In this document: piece after piece, positions 49,786 through 58,309 of the stretch
How the letters are laid out: each line of letters starts with the position of its first letter
Position numbering within the stretch: the stretch's first letter is position 1
NCBI GenBank assembly: GCA_025992895.1
Contig: DAJPGA010000001.1
Span: forward strand, 286,001-350,000
Source of the DNA: Veillonellaceae bacterium
Lineage (GTDB): Bacteria > Bacillota > Negativicutes > Veillonellales > Dialisteraceae
Direction: 5' to 3'
DNA length: 64,000 bases
Position numbers and translations under genes: made by a program
The notes under the pieces: generated by a model
Told to the model about the DNA's origin: nothing
The model's input: the letters and a program-made list of their open reading frames with translations, nothing else
Databases searched by the model: none

Positions 49786-49873
49786 TCAATCAAATCACAT
49801 CCGAGGGCGGAATCTATGACGAGTCCCGGTTTGTGGTGGAAATGTACGGGTTCCCGTACCATAAGGGTGGATG

Positions 49874-50048
49874 AAGTACACGGAAAAATGACATGAAAAT
49901 GTCTGCCGAAGGAGTAACACTATCAGGCGTTCTGAGAACACGAAACTGTGTACGGACACATCTCTGGAGAGTTCCGCTGAAAAGATGCGGACGCCGAAGG
50001 TGCAAAGGGGTCTTTGATCCCGGATCTCTCAGGCAAAAGGACAGGGCT
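49874..50048 (+). promoter_or_regulatory. Tandem glycine riboswitch 3
   Basis: Almost the same sequence as riboswitch 2: TGCCGAAGGAGTAACACTAT, CTCTGGAGAG, ACGCCGAAGGTGC and CTCTCAGGCAAAAGGACAGG. It lies in front of AGCS copy 3. Confidence 0.92.
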
Positions 50049-50092
50049 GGCAGCAGGGTAACTCCCGGCTATGCGTGGATGCATACATACAT

Positions 50093-50146
50093 AGCGCCAG
50101 CTTTGCACTTCAGATCTTTCTGAAGGCTGAGTGCGGCGCTTTTTTG
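50093..50146 (+). terminator. Riboswitch 3 terminator (expression platform)
   Basis: AGCGCC (50093-50098) pairs with GGCGCT (50135-50140); GCACT..AGTGC inside; then TTTTT. Confidence 0.85.
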
Positions 50147-50202
50147 TTTCCAAAAATTATTGAATCCCGTATAGCAAGTAATCAAGAAGGGAGCTGCCGA
50201 AA

Positions 50203-51651
50203 ATGGATATGGCTGAACTCAATCAATGGGCCAATGCGGCTGATAGTTTCGTATGGGGGCCGGTTATGCTCTGTCTCCTCGTGGGCACGGGGATTTACAT
50301 GACCCTCACACTTCACTTTCTCACATGGAGAAATCTTCCCTATGCGCTGAAGAGCATTTTCTCGAAGGAGTCCAGGACGACTTCAAGGGGAAGCGGCGAC
50401 GTTTCTCCCTTCTCCGCGCTGATGACCGCTCTGGCGGCTACGATCGGCACAGGAAATATCGTAGGTGTTGCGACGGCTATGTTTGCCGGCGGCCCGGGCG
50501 CTCTCGTCTGGATGTGGATTTCCGCCTGCTTCGGCCTGTCCACGAAATTCTCTGAATGCATGGTCGGCTTCAAGTTCCGTGAAGTGAACGCGAAGGGCGA
50601 AATGAAGGGCGGCCCGATGTTCACGATGAAGAACGGCTTCAAAAATAAGAAAGCCGGCATCTTGATGGGTTTCCTCTTCGCTCTCTTTGCCGTCATTGCC
50701 TCCTTCGGCATCGGCAACATGACCCAGGCGAATTCCATCAGCACCGCCGTCAATGCGACATTCGGCGTTTCCAATGAAATCAGCGGCATCATCATGACCG
50801 TCATGACCCTGGCCGTCATCGTAGGGGGCATCACCTCCATTTCCAGAGTTTCCTCCATCGTCGTTCCGGGCATGGCTGCTTTCTACATCGCTGCCGGCCT
50901 CCTCTGCGTCATCCTCAATATTGAAAACGTACCGCACGGCCTCTACATGATCATCATGATGGCATTCGATCCTTCCGCTGTCGAAGGCGGCGTGCTCGGC
51001 ACGGTCACCGTTTCCGTCATGAACGCTATGCGCTACGGCGTGGCAAGAGGATGCTTCTCCAATGAAGCAGGCCTCGGCTCAGCTGCCATCTCGGCCGCTG
51101 CTTCCACGACCGACCGTCCGGCAAGACAGGGCTACATTTCCATGACCGGCACCTTCATCGACACCATCGTCGTTTGCTCCATCACCGGCCTCACCATCGC
51201 TTCCTCCGGCGTACTCGGCACCCTTGGCGCTGACGGAAAGCCGCTGACCGGCGTGGCACTCACCATGGCAGCCTTCTCCCATAATATCGGACCGATCGGC
51301 AGCTACATCGTTTCCATCGGTATCATCCTCTTCGCGTACTCCAATATCCTCGGCTGGGAATACAACGGCGAAAAAGCATGGGAATACCTCTTCGGCACCC
51401 ATAAGTACAACATCATCTACCGCGTCGCTTTCTCCATGGTCGTCTACGTAGGCGCTACCCAGACCCTCGACCTCGTCTGGAGCCTCTCCGATATCGCGAA
51501 CGCCCTCATGGCGATCCCGAACCTGATCTCCATCCTCGTCCTCGCCCCGGTCATCAAGGAAGAAGTCTTCTCCTACCAGAAAGTCATCGCCGCTGAAAAG
51601 GCAGCAAGGGCAGGGGGGAGAGAGGCAGAAGAAGTAATCCAGAAGATTTGA
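50203..51651 (+). CDS. Sodium:alanine/glycine symporter (AGCS family), copy 3
   Basis: The 482-residue membrane transporter is a close paralogue of copy 2 (shared GDVSPFSAL, GGPMFTMKNGFKNKK and FGIGNMTQANSIS). Family signatures GTGNIVGVATAMFAGGPGAL and NEAGLGSAAISAAASTTD are intact. It imports glycine or alanine with sodium. AAGGGAG precedes the ATG. The near-identical riboswitches 2 and 3 indicate that gene and control region were duplicated together. Confidence 0.95.
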   Translation: MDMAELNQWANAADSFVWGPVMLCLLVGTGIYMTLTLHFLTWRNLPYALKSIFSKESRTTSRGSGDVSPFSALMTALAATIGTGNIVGVATAMFAGGPGALVWMWISACFGLSTKFSECMVGFKFREVNAKGEMKGGPMFTMKNGFKNKKAGILMGFLFALFAVIASFGIGNMTQANSISTAVNATFGVSNEISGIIMTVMTLAVIVGGITSISRVSSIVVPGMAAFYIAAGLLCVILNIENVPHGLYMIIMMAFDPSAVEGGVLGTVTVSVMNAMRYGVARGCFSNEAGLGSAAISAAASTTDRPARQGYISMTGTFIDTIVVCSITGLTIASSGVLGTLGADGKPLTGVALTMAAFSHNIGPIGSYIVSIGIILFAYSNILGWEYNGEKAWEYLFGTHKYNIIYRVAFSMVVYVGATQTLDLVWSLSDIANALMAIPNLISILVLAPVIKEEVFSYQKVIAAEKAARAGGREAEEVIQKI

Positions 51652-51729
51652 GTATCATTAGAAAATAAACTCCTCTGTTTAGTTTTTCAGAAAGGAAATC
51701 CCATTTCCTGCTTATCGTGAAATTACATA

Positions 51730-51765
51730 AGGAGCGCGGTTATTCTCAATCGCGCTCTTTTTTTC
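51730..51765 (+). terminator. Terminator after AGCS copy 3
   Basis: GAGCGCG (51732-51738) pairs with CGCGCTC (51751-51757), followed by seven T. The rest of 51652-51969 is AT-rich with a TATAAT near 51920 for the next gene. Confidence 0.88.
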
Positions 51766-51969
51766 ATGCATGTTGATTCATAAAGCGAAATAGAAAATCT
51801 CATGAATTATAATACAAAGGTTATGCTTTACATAATTTATTAAATATCTCAGAACGGTACATATATAAATGTATGAATCATTTGCGAAATCTATTAGTTT
51901 TTTATTATGTATGCTCCTATAATATGGCTATCATTTTAAATGCCTGAAAAGGCACCTGGAGGGGAAATT

Positions 51970-53190
51970 ATGAATCTTTCGTTACAGATTTTTGCCTCCC
52001 TCGTCCTGTCCGTCATCGTCGGACTGGTACTGGGAGAAGACGCGGCGGCGCCTGTGAAGACATGGATTGCCCCGATCGGCACCATGTTCATCAATCTGAT
52101 CAAGATGATGATCGTTCCTGTCGTATTCTGTTCCCTGGTCGTCGGCATGACGTCCATGGGGGATATGAAGAAACTGGGCCGTATCGGTATCAAGACACTG
52201 TCCATTTATATGGTGACCACCGCCATTGCCATCGTGATCGGCTTTGCCGTAGCCCTTGCCGTTGATCCGGGCACCGGCATGAGCATGGCCGGAGCGACCG
52301 CGCCGAAGGTCAAGGAAGCTCCGAGCATCATGCAGGTCTTCGTCGATATGATCCCGTCGAACCCGATCGCATCCATGGCCAAGGCAGACATCCTGCCAGT
52401 CATCATCTTCGCCCTCTTCGTCGGAGCCGGCATCATTTCCGTCGGCGGCAAGAGAGCCGAAACACTGATCAGCTTCTTCGATGCATTCGCTGAAGTCTGC
52501 TACAAGATCATTGCCATGATCATGAAGACCGCTCCGATCGGCGTCTTCTGCCTGCTGCTTCCTGTCGTCGTCATGAACGGACCGAAAGTGCTCCTGCCGC
52601 TTCTCTCCGTCATCATCTGCATGCTGATCGGCTGCACCATCCACGCCGTCTGCGTATACTCCGCTATGACGACCGTCGCCGCTCACATGAGCCCGGTCAC
52701 CTTCTTCCGCGGCATGTCTGAAGCCATGGCCATCGCCTTCACCACCTGCTCCTCTGCAGGCACGCTTCCGGTCAACATGAAGAACGTCCAGGAAAAACTC
52801 GGCGTTCACCGCGACATCGCATCCTTCGTACTGCCCCTTGGCGCGACCATCAATATGGACGGCACCGCTCTCTACATGGGCGTCTGCTCCATCTTCATCG
52901 CCAACGTATTCGGCGTACCGCTCACCTTTGACCAGATGATGATGATCGTCCTCACCGGCACCCTTGCCTCCATCGGCACCGCCGGCGTCCCGGGCGCAGG
53001 CCTCATCATGCTTGCCATGGTACTCCAGTCCGTCGGACTTCCGCTCGAAGGCCTTGCCCTCGTAGCCGGTATCGACAGAGTCCTCGACATGTTCCGCACC
53101 TGCCTCAACATCACAGGCGATGCAGCCGTTGCCGTCGTCGTCAACGCATCCGAACAGGAAGTGCCCTCTGACATTCAGATCACGGAATAA
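51970..53190 (+). CDS. Dicarboxylate/amino acid:cation symporter (DAACS family)
   Basis: The start is ATG 51970 with GGAGGGG upstream, giving 406 residues. Hallmarks of the GltP/SLC1 fold are the serine-rich hairpin TTCSSAGTLPVN (usually SSAATLP), the NMDGTALY motif in TM7 and GTAGVPGAGLIML in hairpin 2. It carries acidic or neutral amino acids or dicarboxylates (Glu, Asp, Ser, Thr or succinate) with sodium or protons. The exact substrate is uncertain because the arginine or threonine that sets acidic selectivity cannot be placed with confidence. There is no glycine riboswitch in front, unlike its neighbours. It lies between AGCS copies 3 and 4. Confidence 0.93.
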   Translation: MNLSLQIFASLVLSVIVGLVLGEDAAAPVKTWIAPIGTMFINLIKMMIVPVVFCSLVVGMTSMGDMKKLGRIGIKTLSIYMVTTAIAIVIGFAVALAVDPGTGMSMAGATAPKVKEAPSIMQVFVDMIPSNPIASMAKADILPVIIFALFVGAGIISVGGKRAETLISFFDAFAEVCYKIIAMIMKTAPIGVFCLLLPVVVMNGPKVLLPLLSVIICMLIGCTIHAVCVYSAMTTVAAHMSPVTFFRGMSEAMAIAFTTCSSAGTLPVNMKNVQEKLGVHRDIASFVLPLGATINMDGTALYMGVCSIFIANVFGVPLTFDQMMMIVLTGTLASIGTAGVPGAGLIMLAMVLQSVGLPLEGLALVAGIDRVLDMFRTCLNITGDAAVAVVVNASEQEVPSDIQITE

Positions 53191-53351
53191 GAAAGAAGGA
53201 AATGGGGGAGTGATCCACTTCACGACATTCTCCTATATATAATAGTAATAAAATAGACTTGTGTATGCTTATAATGCAACAAGTGTCCACTATATATGCA
53301 AAATTTGTAAGAATTTTTTATAGAAATATAGAAAATTTTACAAAATTGCTA

Positions 53352-53381
53352 TTGTACAATACACCTGCTTTGCCTTATAAT
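53352..53381 (+). promoter_or_regulatory. Promoter of glycine riboswitch 4
   Basis: TTGTAC (53352-53357), 18 bases, TATAAT (53376-53381). Confidence 0.65.
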
Positions 53382-53403
53382 AACAATACAATTCGTAATG
53401 GAT

Positions 53404-53610
53404 GATGCATACAGAAAAAGCTCGAGGATGAAAAGTGTATACTTATTCATATACACATTTCGGAGACTGCCGAAGGAGTAACACTATCAGGCGTTCAAAG
53501 AACACGAAACTGTATGCGGACATAACTCTGGAGATCTCCGCTGAAACGATGCGGAAGCCGAAGGTGCAAAAGGCGCAAGCCTCAATCTCTCAGGCAAAAG
53601 GACAGGGCCG
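53404..53610 (+). promoter_or_regulatory. Tandem glycine riboswitch 4
   Basis: CTGCCGAAGGAGTAACACTA and CAGGCGTTC, then CTCTGGAGATCTCCGC, then AAGCCGAAGGTGCAAAAGGC and CTCTCAGGCAAAAGGACAGG. A long P1/P2 extension (GTGTATACTTATTCATATACAC) distinguishes it from copies 2 and 3; only its pairing arms GTGTATA and TATACAC matter. Confidence 0.92.
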
Positions 53611-53635
53611 GACAAGGACTTTGAGAAATCAATGG

Positions 53636-53676
53636 ACCGCCGGCTCTGTTTTCATTTTCAGAGCCGGCGGTTTTTT
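53636..53676 (+). terminator. Riboswitch 4 terminator (expression platform)
   Basis: ACCGCCGGCTCTG (53636-53648) pairs with CAGAGCCGGCGGT (53659-53671), followed by TTTTTT. Confidence 0.9.
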
Positions 53677-53763
53677 AATGGGTTTTGGGAAAGAAAAGTC
53701 TTTCTCAGGTAGTGGATCCCTCCAAAGGGGTGGGGGATCTGGGGAAAATGGGAGGAAAAATCT

Positions 53764-55149
53764 ATGTTGTTAGACATCTTAAACCAGATTGACAGCATCG
53801 TCTGGGGACCGTGGCTCTTAGTCTTACTTGTCGGTACGGGCATCTGGCTCACATTCCGGCTCACACTGCTGCAGGTCGTCAAACTGCCGAGAGCTCTGAA
53901 GCTCATATTCTTCGCAAGAAACAAGGGCGAAGGAGACATTGATTCATTCAAAGCGCTTTGTACCGCGCTCGCTGCCACCGTCGGCACCGGCAACATCGTC
54001 GGCGTCGCTACCGCCATCAAACTCGGCGGCCCTGGCGCACTCTTCTGGATGTGGCTCGCCGCCTTCTTCGGCATGGCGACAAAGTACGCAGAAGGCTGCC
54101 TTGCCGTCAAGTACCGCCAGGTCGATGACAACGGCAATATCGCCGGCGGCCCGATGTACTACATCGAAATGGGCCTTGGCAAGAAATGGAAACCACTCGC
54201 CGTCCTCTTTGCCTTCTTCGGATGCATGGTAGCACTCTTAGGCTCCGGCACCACGACACAGATGAACGCCATCATTTCCTCCGTAGAAGCAGGATTTGGC
54301 ATTTCCACCTACATCACCTGCGCCGTTATTACAGTACTCGTAGCTATCATCACCTTCGGCGGACTCCAGTCCATCGCAAAAGCTGCTGAAAAAATCGTTC
54401 CGGCTATGGCCGTCATCTACTTCGTCGTTACCGTCATCTTCCTGGCCATCAATGCAGGCGGCCTCCCGGGCGCCATCAGCCAGGTATTCCACGGCGCATT
54501 CTCCGGCACCGCAGCTGCCGGCGGCTTTGCCGGCGCAGGCGTCATGCTCGCTATGCGAAGCGGTATCGCCAGAGGCCTCTTCTCCAACGAATCCGGCTTA
54601 GGCTCCGCACCGATCGTCGCTGCAGCCGCTAAAACAAAATGGCCGGCAGAACAGGGCCTCATTTCCATGACCGGTACCTTCATCGACACCATCATCATTT
54701 GTACCCTGACCGGCCTCACCATCATCGTATCCGGCCAGTGGCTCGGCGACACCAACGGCGCTGAACTTACACAGAACGCATTCGCAGTCACCTACGGCGA
54801 CTGCGCGCCGATCCTTCTCACCGTATCCCTCGCACTCTTCGCCTTCACCACCATCCTCGGCTGGAACTACTACGGCGAACGCTGCTGGGAATACCTCTTC
54901 GGCACCAAGAGCATCCTCTTCTACAGAGTCCTCTTCCTCGTCATCCTCGCATCCGCTGCCTTCCTGAAACTCGAATCCATCTGGGCACTCGCAGATATCG
55001 TCAACGGTCTCATGGCCATTCCGAACCTTATTGCCCTCCTGGGCCTCACAGGCGTCATCGTCGCAGAAACCAAGAAATACTTCGAACACCTCGAAATCCG
55101 CGACGCCAAACTCAAAGCCTACAAAGCAAGAAGAATCGGAAAGAGATAA
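53764..55149 (+). CDS. Sodium:alanine/glycine symporter (AGCS family), copy 4
   Basis: The 461-residue transporter is of the copy 1 subtype (shared FKALCTALAATVGTGNIVGV, AEGCLAVKYRQVDDNG, NESGLGSAPIVAAAAKTKW). All family signatures are intact. It imports glycine or alanine with sodium. GGGAGG lies upstream of the ATG. The C-terminus ends in a short basic tail (KLKAYKARRIGKR). Downstream lies a repeat and IS copy 2, with no clear terminator in between. Confidence 0.95.
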   Translation: MLLDILNQIDSIVWGPWLLVLLVGTGIWLTFRLTLLQVVKLPRALKLIFFARNKGEGDIDSFKALCTALAATVGTGNIVGVATAIKLGGPGALFWMWLAAFFGMATKYAEGCLAVKYRQVDDNGNIAGGPMYYIEMGLGKKWKPLAVLFAFFGCMVALLGSGTTTQMNAIISSVEAGFGISTYITCAVITVLVAIITFGGLQSIAKAAEKIVPAMAVIYFVVTVIFLAINAGGLPGAISQVFHGAFSGTAAAGGFAGAGVMLAMRSGIARGLFSNESGLGSAPIVAAAAKTKWPAEQGLISMTGTFIDTIIICTLTGLTIIVSGQWLGDTNGAELTQNAFAVTYGDCAPILLTVSLALFAFTTILGWNYYGERCWEYLFGTKSILFYRVLFLVILASAAFLKLESIWALADIVNGLMAIPNLIALLGLTGVIVAETKKYFEHLEIRDAKLKAYKARRIGKR

Positions 55150-55174
55150 GAAAAGAAATAGAACCTATAGAGGG

Positions 55175-55264
55175 GGCTGTGACAAAATTCGTTAGAACGC
55201 TGCTTTTTCCTTTTCTCGAGCGAAGCGAGGTTTAAGGGTGTTAACCTTGCTCCGAAGGAGAAGG
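55175..55264. repeat. Mosaic repeat interrupted by IS copy 2
   Basis: GGGCTGTGACAAAATT, GAGCGAAGCGAGG, then GTTAACCTTGCTCC-GAA-GGAGAAGG up to the IS end. The element resumes at 56993 with CCCGGC-GAA-GCCGGG. Confidence 0.7.
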
Positions 55265-55329
55265 TGGTGCGGATTTGTTAATACAGACAAATAAATATCA
55301 TAAAAAATCTAATCGTACTTTAATCTTAA

Positions 55330-56061
55330 TCATGCAGCCATTGGAGCTGCGTTGAATACTTCCATTGGAGCTAAAAGATGTAATTTGCGCTGAATGCGTT
55401 TGTTGTTGTAGAAGTAGATGTAGCCGTTGATCATGCTTACCACTGCTTTACGGCTGGTGAATTTACGTGTGTAGTAACGTTCGCGCTTCAGCATTCCCCA
55501 GAACCCTTCCATCAGACCGTTGTCTGCACAGCAGCCTACACGGGACATGCTGTGAACCAGTCCTGCTTTTTCAACAATCTTATGGAATCCGTTGCTTGTA
55601 TACTGGAATCCGCGGTCGGTATGAATCATTGGATGTTCTCCAGGATTCTCTTTAAGTGCCTTTTCCATTGTCTCAAAAGCCAGTGCAGTATTGTTCCTGT
55701 CGCCGATGACATAAGAGACAATCCGGCGATCATGGCCGTCAATAATCGCGCTTAAATATAACTTGTGCAAAACTCCATCAGCAGTTGTGTACTTGAATTC
55801 AGTGACATCCGTCATCCATCTTGCATTGGACACGCCGGCATCAAAGTCACGGTTCAGCAGGTTTTCAAAAATGTACTTTGGATCCTTTGCGTTACGAGTG
55901 CAACCATCGGTCTTGTACTTGATCACGGACTTAATATTAAGTATCCGCATGATACGAAGAACCAGACTGTCGCTTACATTTATATTGATGTTGTCATCCT
56001 TCTTGATCCAATCGTTAATCCGGCGGTATCCCATATCCGGATATTCCTGATGGGTTTTCAT
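55330..56061 (-). CDS. IS3-family transposase OrfB, copy 2
   Basis: The protein matches copy 1: a DDE core with TDVTEFKY, HTDRGFQYTS and GLMEGFWGML, 243 residues from the first ATG. The frame stays open back through the A9 run shared with OrfA, so OrfAB by -1 frameshifting is expected. Confidence 0.93.
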   Translation of the reverse strand: MKTHQEYPDMGYRRINDWIKKDDNININVSDSLVLRIMRILNIKSVIKYKTDGCTRNAKDPKYIFENLLNRDFDAGVSNARWMTDVTEFKYTTADGVLHKLYLSAIIDGHDRRIVSYVIGDRNNTALAFETMEKALKENPGEHPMIHTDRGFQYTSNGFHKIVEKAGLVHSMSRVGCCADNGLMEGFWGMLKRERYYTRKFTSRKAVVSMINGYIYFYNNKRIQRKLHLLAPMEVFNAAPMAA

Positions 56062-56201
56062 GACCTCCTGTGCGACCTTTTCTCTCAGCAGTTCACGGCC
56101 GCTCTTAATATGATTCAGCCATCCGTAATAAGCTGCCCGGGAGACCTTTGAGAGTCGGCAGAGACTTTCTATGGAGATGTTGGTTTCTTCATGGACTTCT
56201 T

Positions 56202-56933
56202 TTATGGCTTTAAAATCTCTGAGAAGGTGAGTAAGGCTGAATCCTTCGAGGAACGCAACCTTTCCTCTATCTCCATCTTTTTTTTTAGCAGGGCAATCTC
56301 TGCTATAAGATCCTTCTGTTCTTCAAGAAGTCTGGCATTCTCCTGACGCAGCTGTTCTTCTTCGGTCCGGGGCGTTTGGAGCCTGATCGGCTTTCCTCTG
56401 TAATCCTCAAGACCAACTTCGCCCATTTCCTTGAACTTTTTTACCCATGTGTAGAGCGTTTGGTAGGACATGTTGTACTTCTTGGCTATCTTGTTATAAT
56501 CGCATCCACTGGCGATGCACTCCTGAACGATTCTGACTCGCTCTTCCTTGACCGATTGCTGGCGTTTGCCCATAAGATCTCCTCCTTCAGAAACGAGGTC
56601 TGTCAACTTATGCTCATTATACGCCTCAATCCATGTTTTAAGGGAGAGTGTGCCGGAAATTCTGTATTTGGCACAGACGGAAAGCATGGAAACACCGCCT
56701 TTAAGATATTCCTTTACGGCCTGGATCTTCATCTGATTGGAGTAGTAAGACAAATGCTGCCTGGGCCGCAATCCCTTAAAGCCCTCCTCTTTATACCGGA
56801 GGACCCATTTCCTGAATGTTATGCGGCTCATATGAAGATTTTCAGCTGCCTGGGTAATCGTAACACCCTGATAGAGATATGAAGCAATCTGGTCTAACAT
56901 TTCCTCCGGGGACGCTTTGGTTTTACATGGCAT
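56202..56933 (-). CDS. IS3-family transposase OrfA, copy 2
   Basis: A 243-residue double helix-turn-helix protein, the same as copy 1 except for one Ser-to-Gly change (KGGVSML). It keeps the A9 slippery run near its end and the GGAGG ribosome site. Confidence 0.93.
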   Translation of the reverse strand: MPCKTKASPEEMLDQIASYLYQGVTITQAAENLHMSRITFRKWVLRYKEEGFKGLRPRQHLSYYSNQMKIQAVKEYLKGGVSMLSVCAKYRISGTLSLKTWIEAYNEHKLTDLVSEGGDLMGKRQQSVKEERVRIVQECIASGCDYNKIAKKYNMSYQTLYTWVKKFKEMGEVGLEDYRGKPIRLQTPRTEEEQLRQENARLLEEQKDLIAEIALLKKKMEIEERLRSSKDSALLTFSEILKP

Positions 56934-56992
56934 AAGAATGACCTCCTAATATATTTATGATATTATTCTGTCTTTCTTGTTGAATCATACCA

Positions 56993-57060
56993 AAGGTCCC
57001 GGCGAAGCCGGGGAAAGAGATGTAGTTCTCGAGCGAAGCGAGGTTTTTAGGTTTTCAGAT
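56993..57060. repeat. Mosaic repeat, right half after IS copy 2
   Basis: CCCGGC-GAA-GCCGGG followed by GGAAAGAGATGTAGTTCTCG and GAGCGAAGCGAGG, the same order as 32054-32098. Confidence 0.7.
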
Positions 57061-57116
57061 AAAACCAATAAATACATTTGTTAGATAATCTTTTAATGAA
57101 ATATTCTAATAGAAAA

Positions 57117-57163
57117 AGGGCTGTGGCAAAATGATTACACATTTTTGTCACAGCCCCTTTTTT
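57117..57163 (+). terminator. Terminator-like hairpin
   Basis: GGGCTGTG (57118-57125) pairs with CACAGCCC (57149-57156), followed by CTTTTTTG. A similar GGGCTGTG piece lies at 55178 on the other side of the IS. Confidence 0.7.
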
Positions 57164-57169
57164 GTGGAA

Positions 57170-57620
57170 ACTCATTGATTGGAAACTCGCAAGCTCGAAG
57201 GTGCCGGGTGCTTACTTTCCCGAGCGCCGCCAACACTCGCCTTCCCGAGCGCCGCCAACACTCGCCTTCCCAAAGCGCCGCCAATACTCGCCTTCCCGGA
57301 CGGGGAAGGGCGTATGGGATGGGGTACAAAAGGTCCAAAACAAATAAAACATGAAATCTTTTCTTTATTCCTTGTGAAGCTGCCCCCACGGGGGAAGTGG
57401 CGCCGTTAGGCGACGAAAGAGGTGCAGTTAATAAGTAAAGGGATGAGTTGCATTTCCTCAAGGCAAAGCCTTGGTTTTATGGTTTTCAAAAGGGTTGATT
57501 ACCGAAAGCCGCAGTCTAGTTGTAAGGTTTTCCTTCAGCCAACGGCTGGTTTTACGGTTTTTAAAAGGAGGTTCATCTCCCTCAGCCTTCAGGCTGGTTG
57601 TGAAGGTTTTCCTCTTGCCA
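57170..57620. repeat. Mosaic repeats with a 25-bp tandem repeat
   Basis: Positions 57221-57296 hold three tandem units of about 25 bp (core GCGCCGCCAACACTCGCCTT). Then come CCTTCCC..GGGGAAGG, CAAGGC-AAA-GCCTTG (57459-57473), CAGCC-AAC-GGCTG and CAGCC-TTCA-GGCTG. No gene is visible in 57000-57856. Confidence 0.75.
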
Positions 57621-57856
57621 TTCGAGCAGTCCGGCTGTATGCTTTCTCTTCCACCCAAATCCCACACAAAAGGGCCCTCAGAAATGATTCATTTCTCTGC
57701 CCTTTTTTCTTTTTATTTATTTCCATTTTCCATTTGAGAGAGGTAGACGCGCGTGCTATAATGATTGGTATTGTATTGTTATAAGAAGGAGTGGAAAAAG
57801 ACCTTCTTATGATATAATAAAAATGATTGATTCATTGATGAAGGAGGCGGCATAGA

Positions 57857-58309
57857 TTGGAGAAACACGTCATTATCAATGTCACTTCCGTCCAGCGTGA
57901 CGAGACCGGAAAGGATGAGAAAATCACCCTGGAAACCCCGGGCATTTACGGGGAAGAGGGGAATATGAGGTACGTCTCTTACCGGGAAACGAAACTAGCC
58001 GGCATGGAAGGCACGACGACGACGCTCCGCGTTTACGAGGACCACGTCAGCCTTTTGCGGGAAGGCACATTCCTGCAGGAGCAGGAGTACCGCATCGGCA
58101 AGTCATCGAAGTCGACCTATCAGACACTGATGGGTCCCCTCGAAGTGACCGTCGTCACAAGGAGCATCGAAGACAGCCTGGAAGCCGGCGAAGGCAAGGT
58201 CGTTTTGACCTACGACGTCGAGCTCAAAGGACTGTTTAACCATTTAAATGAAGTTGTAATAGAAGTGCGGGAGGATCCGGAGTATTCATGGAAGTCAGAG
58301 AACAACTGA
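57857..58309 (+). CDS. ywiB: DUF1934 family protein (YwiB-like)
   Basis: The 150-residue protein starts with TTG behind AAGGAGG. It has a beta-barrel calycin-like fold by pattern (VIINVTSVQRDETGKDEKIT, VLTYDVELKGLFNHLNEVVI). In Bacillus the same gene, ywiB, also lies directly upstream of argS. Its function is unknown; a role in tRNA-Arg charging or stress has been guessed from position only. It overlaps argS by 22 bases, so translation is coupled. Confidence 0.9.
   Translation: MEKHVIINVTSVQRDETGKDEKITLETPGIYGEEGNMRYVSYRETKLAGMEGTTTTLRVYEDHVSLLREGTFLQEQEYRIGKSSKSTYQTLMGPLEVTVVTRSIEDSLEAGEGKVVLTYDVELKGLFNHLNEVVIEVREDPEYSWKSENN

Larger units (their letters stand above)
55265..56992 (-). mobile_element. 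IS3-family insertion sequence, copy 2 (1728 bp)
   Basis: It has the same ends as copy 1, in reverse orientation. The flanks read AAGG on both sides (CCTT on the IS strand), a 4-base target duplication. Both frames are intact, and the diagnostic bases match copy 3. It sits in a mosaic hairpin repeat at the same position as copy 1. Confidence 0.93.

Noticed and set aside
53400..53470. Separate small gene in front of AGCS copy 4
   Set aside because: The frame lies within the riboswitch and its extension; no ribosome site.
57221..57296. Possible CRISPR array
   Set aside because: The 25-bp units are directly adjacent with no spacers, and there are no cas genes. No CRISPR array was seen anywhere in the window.
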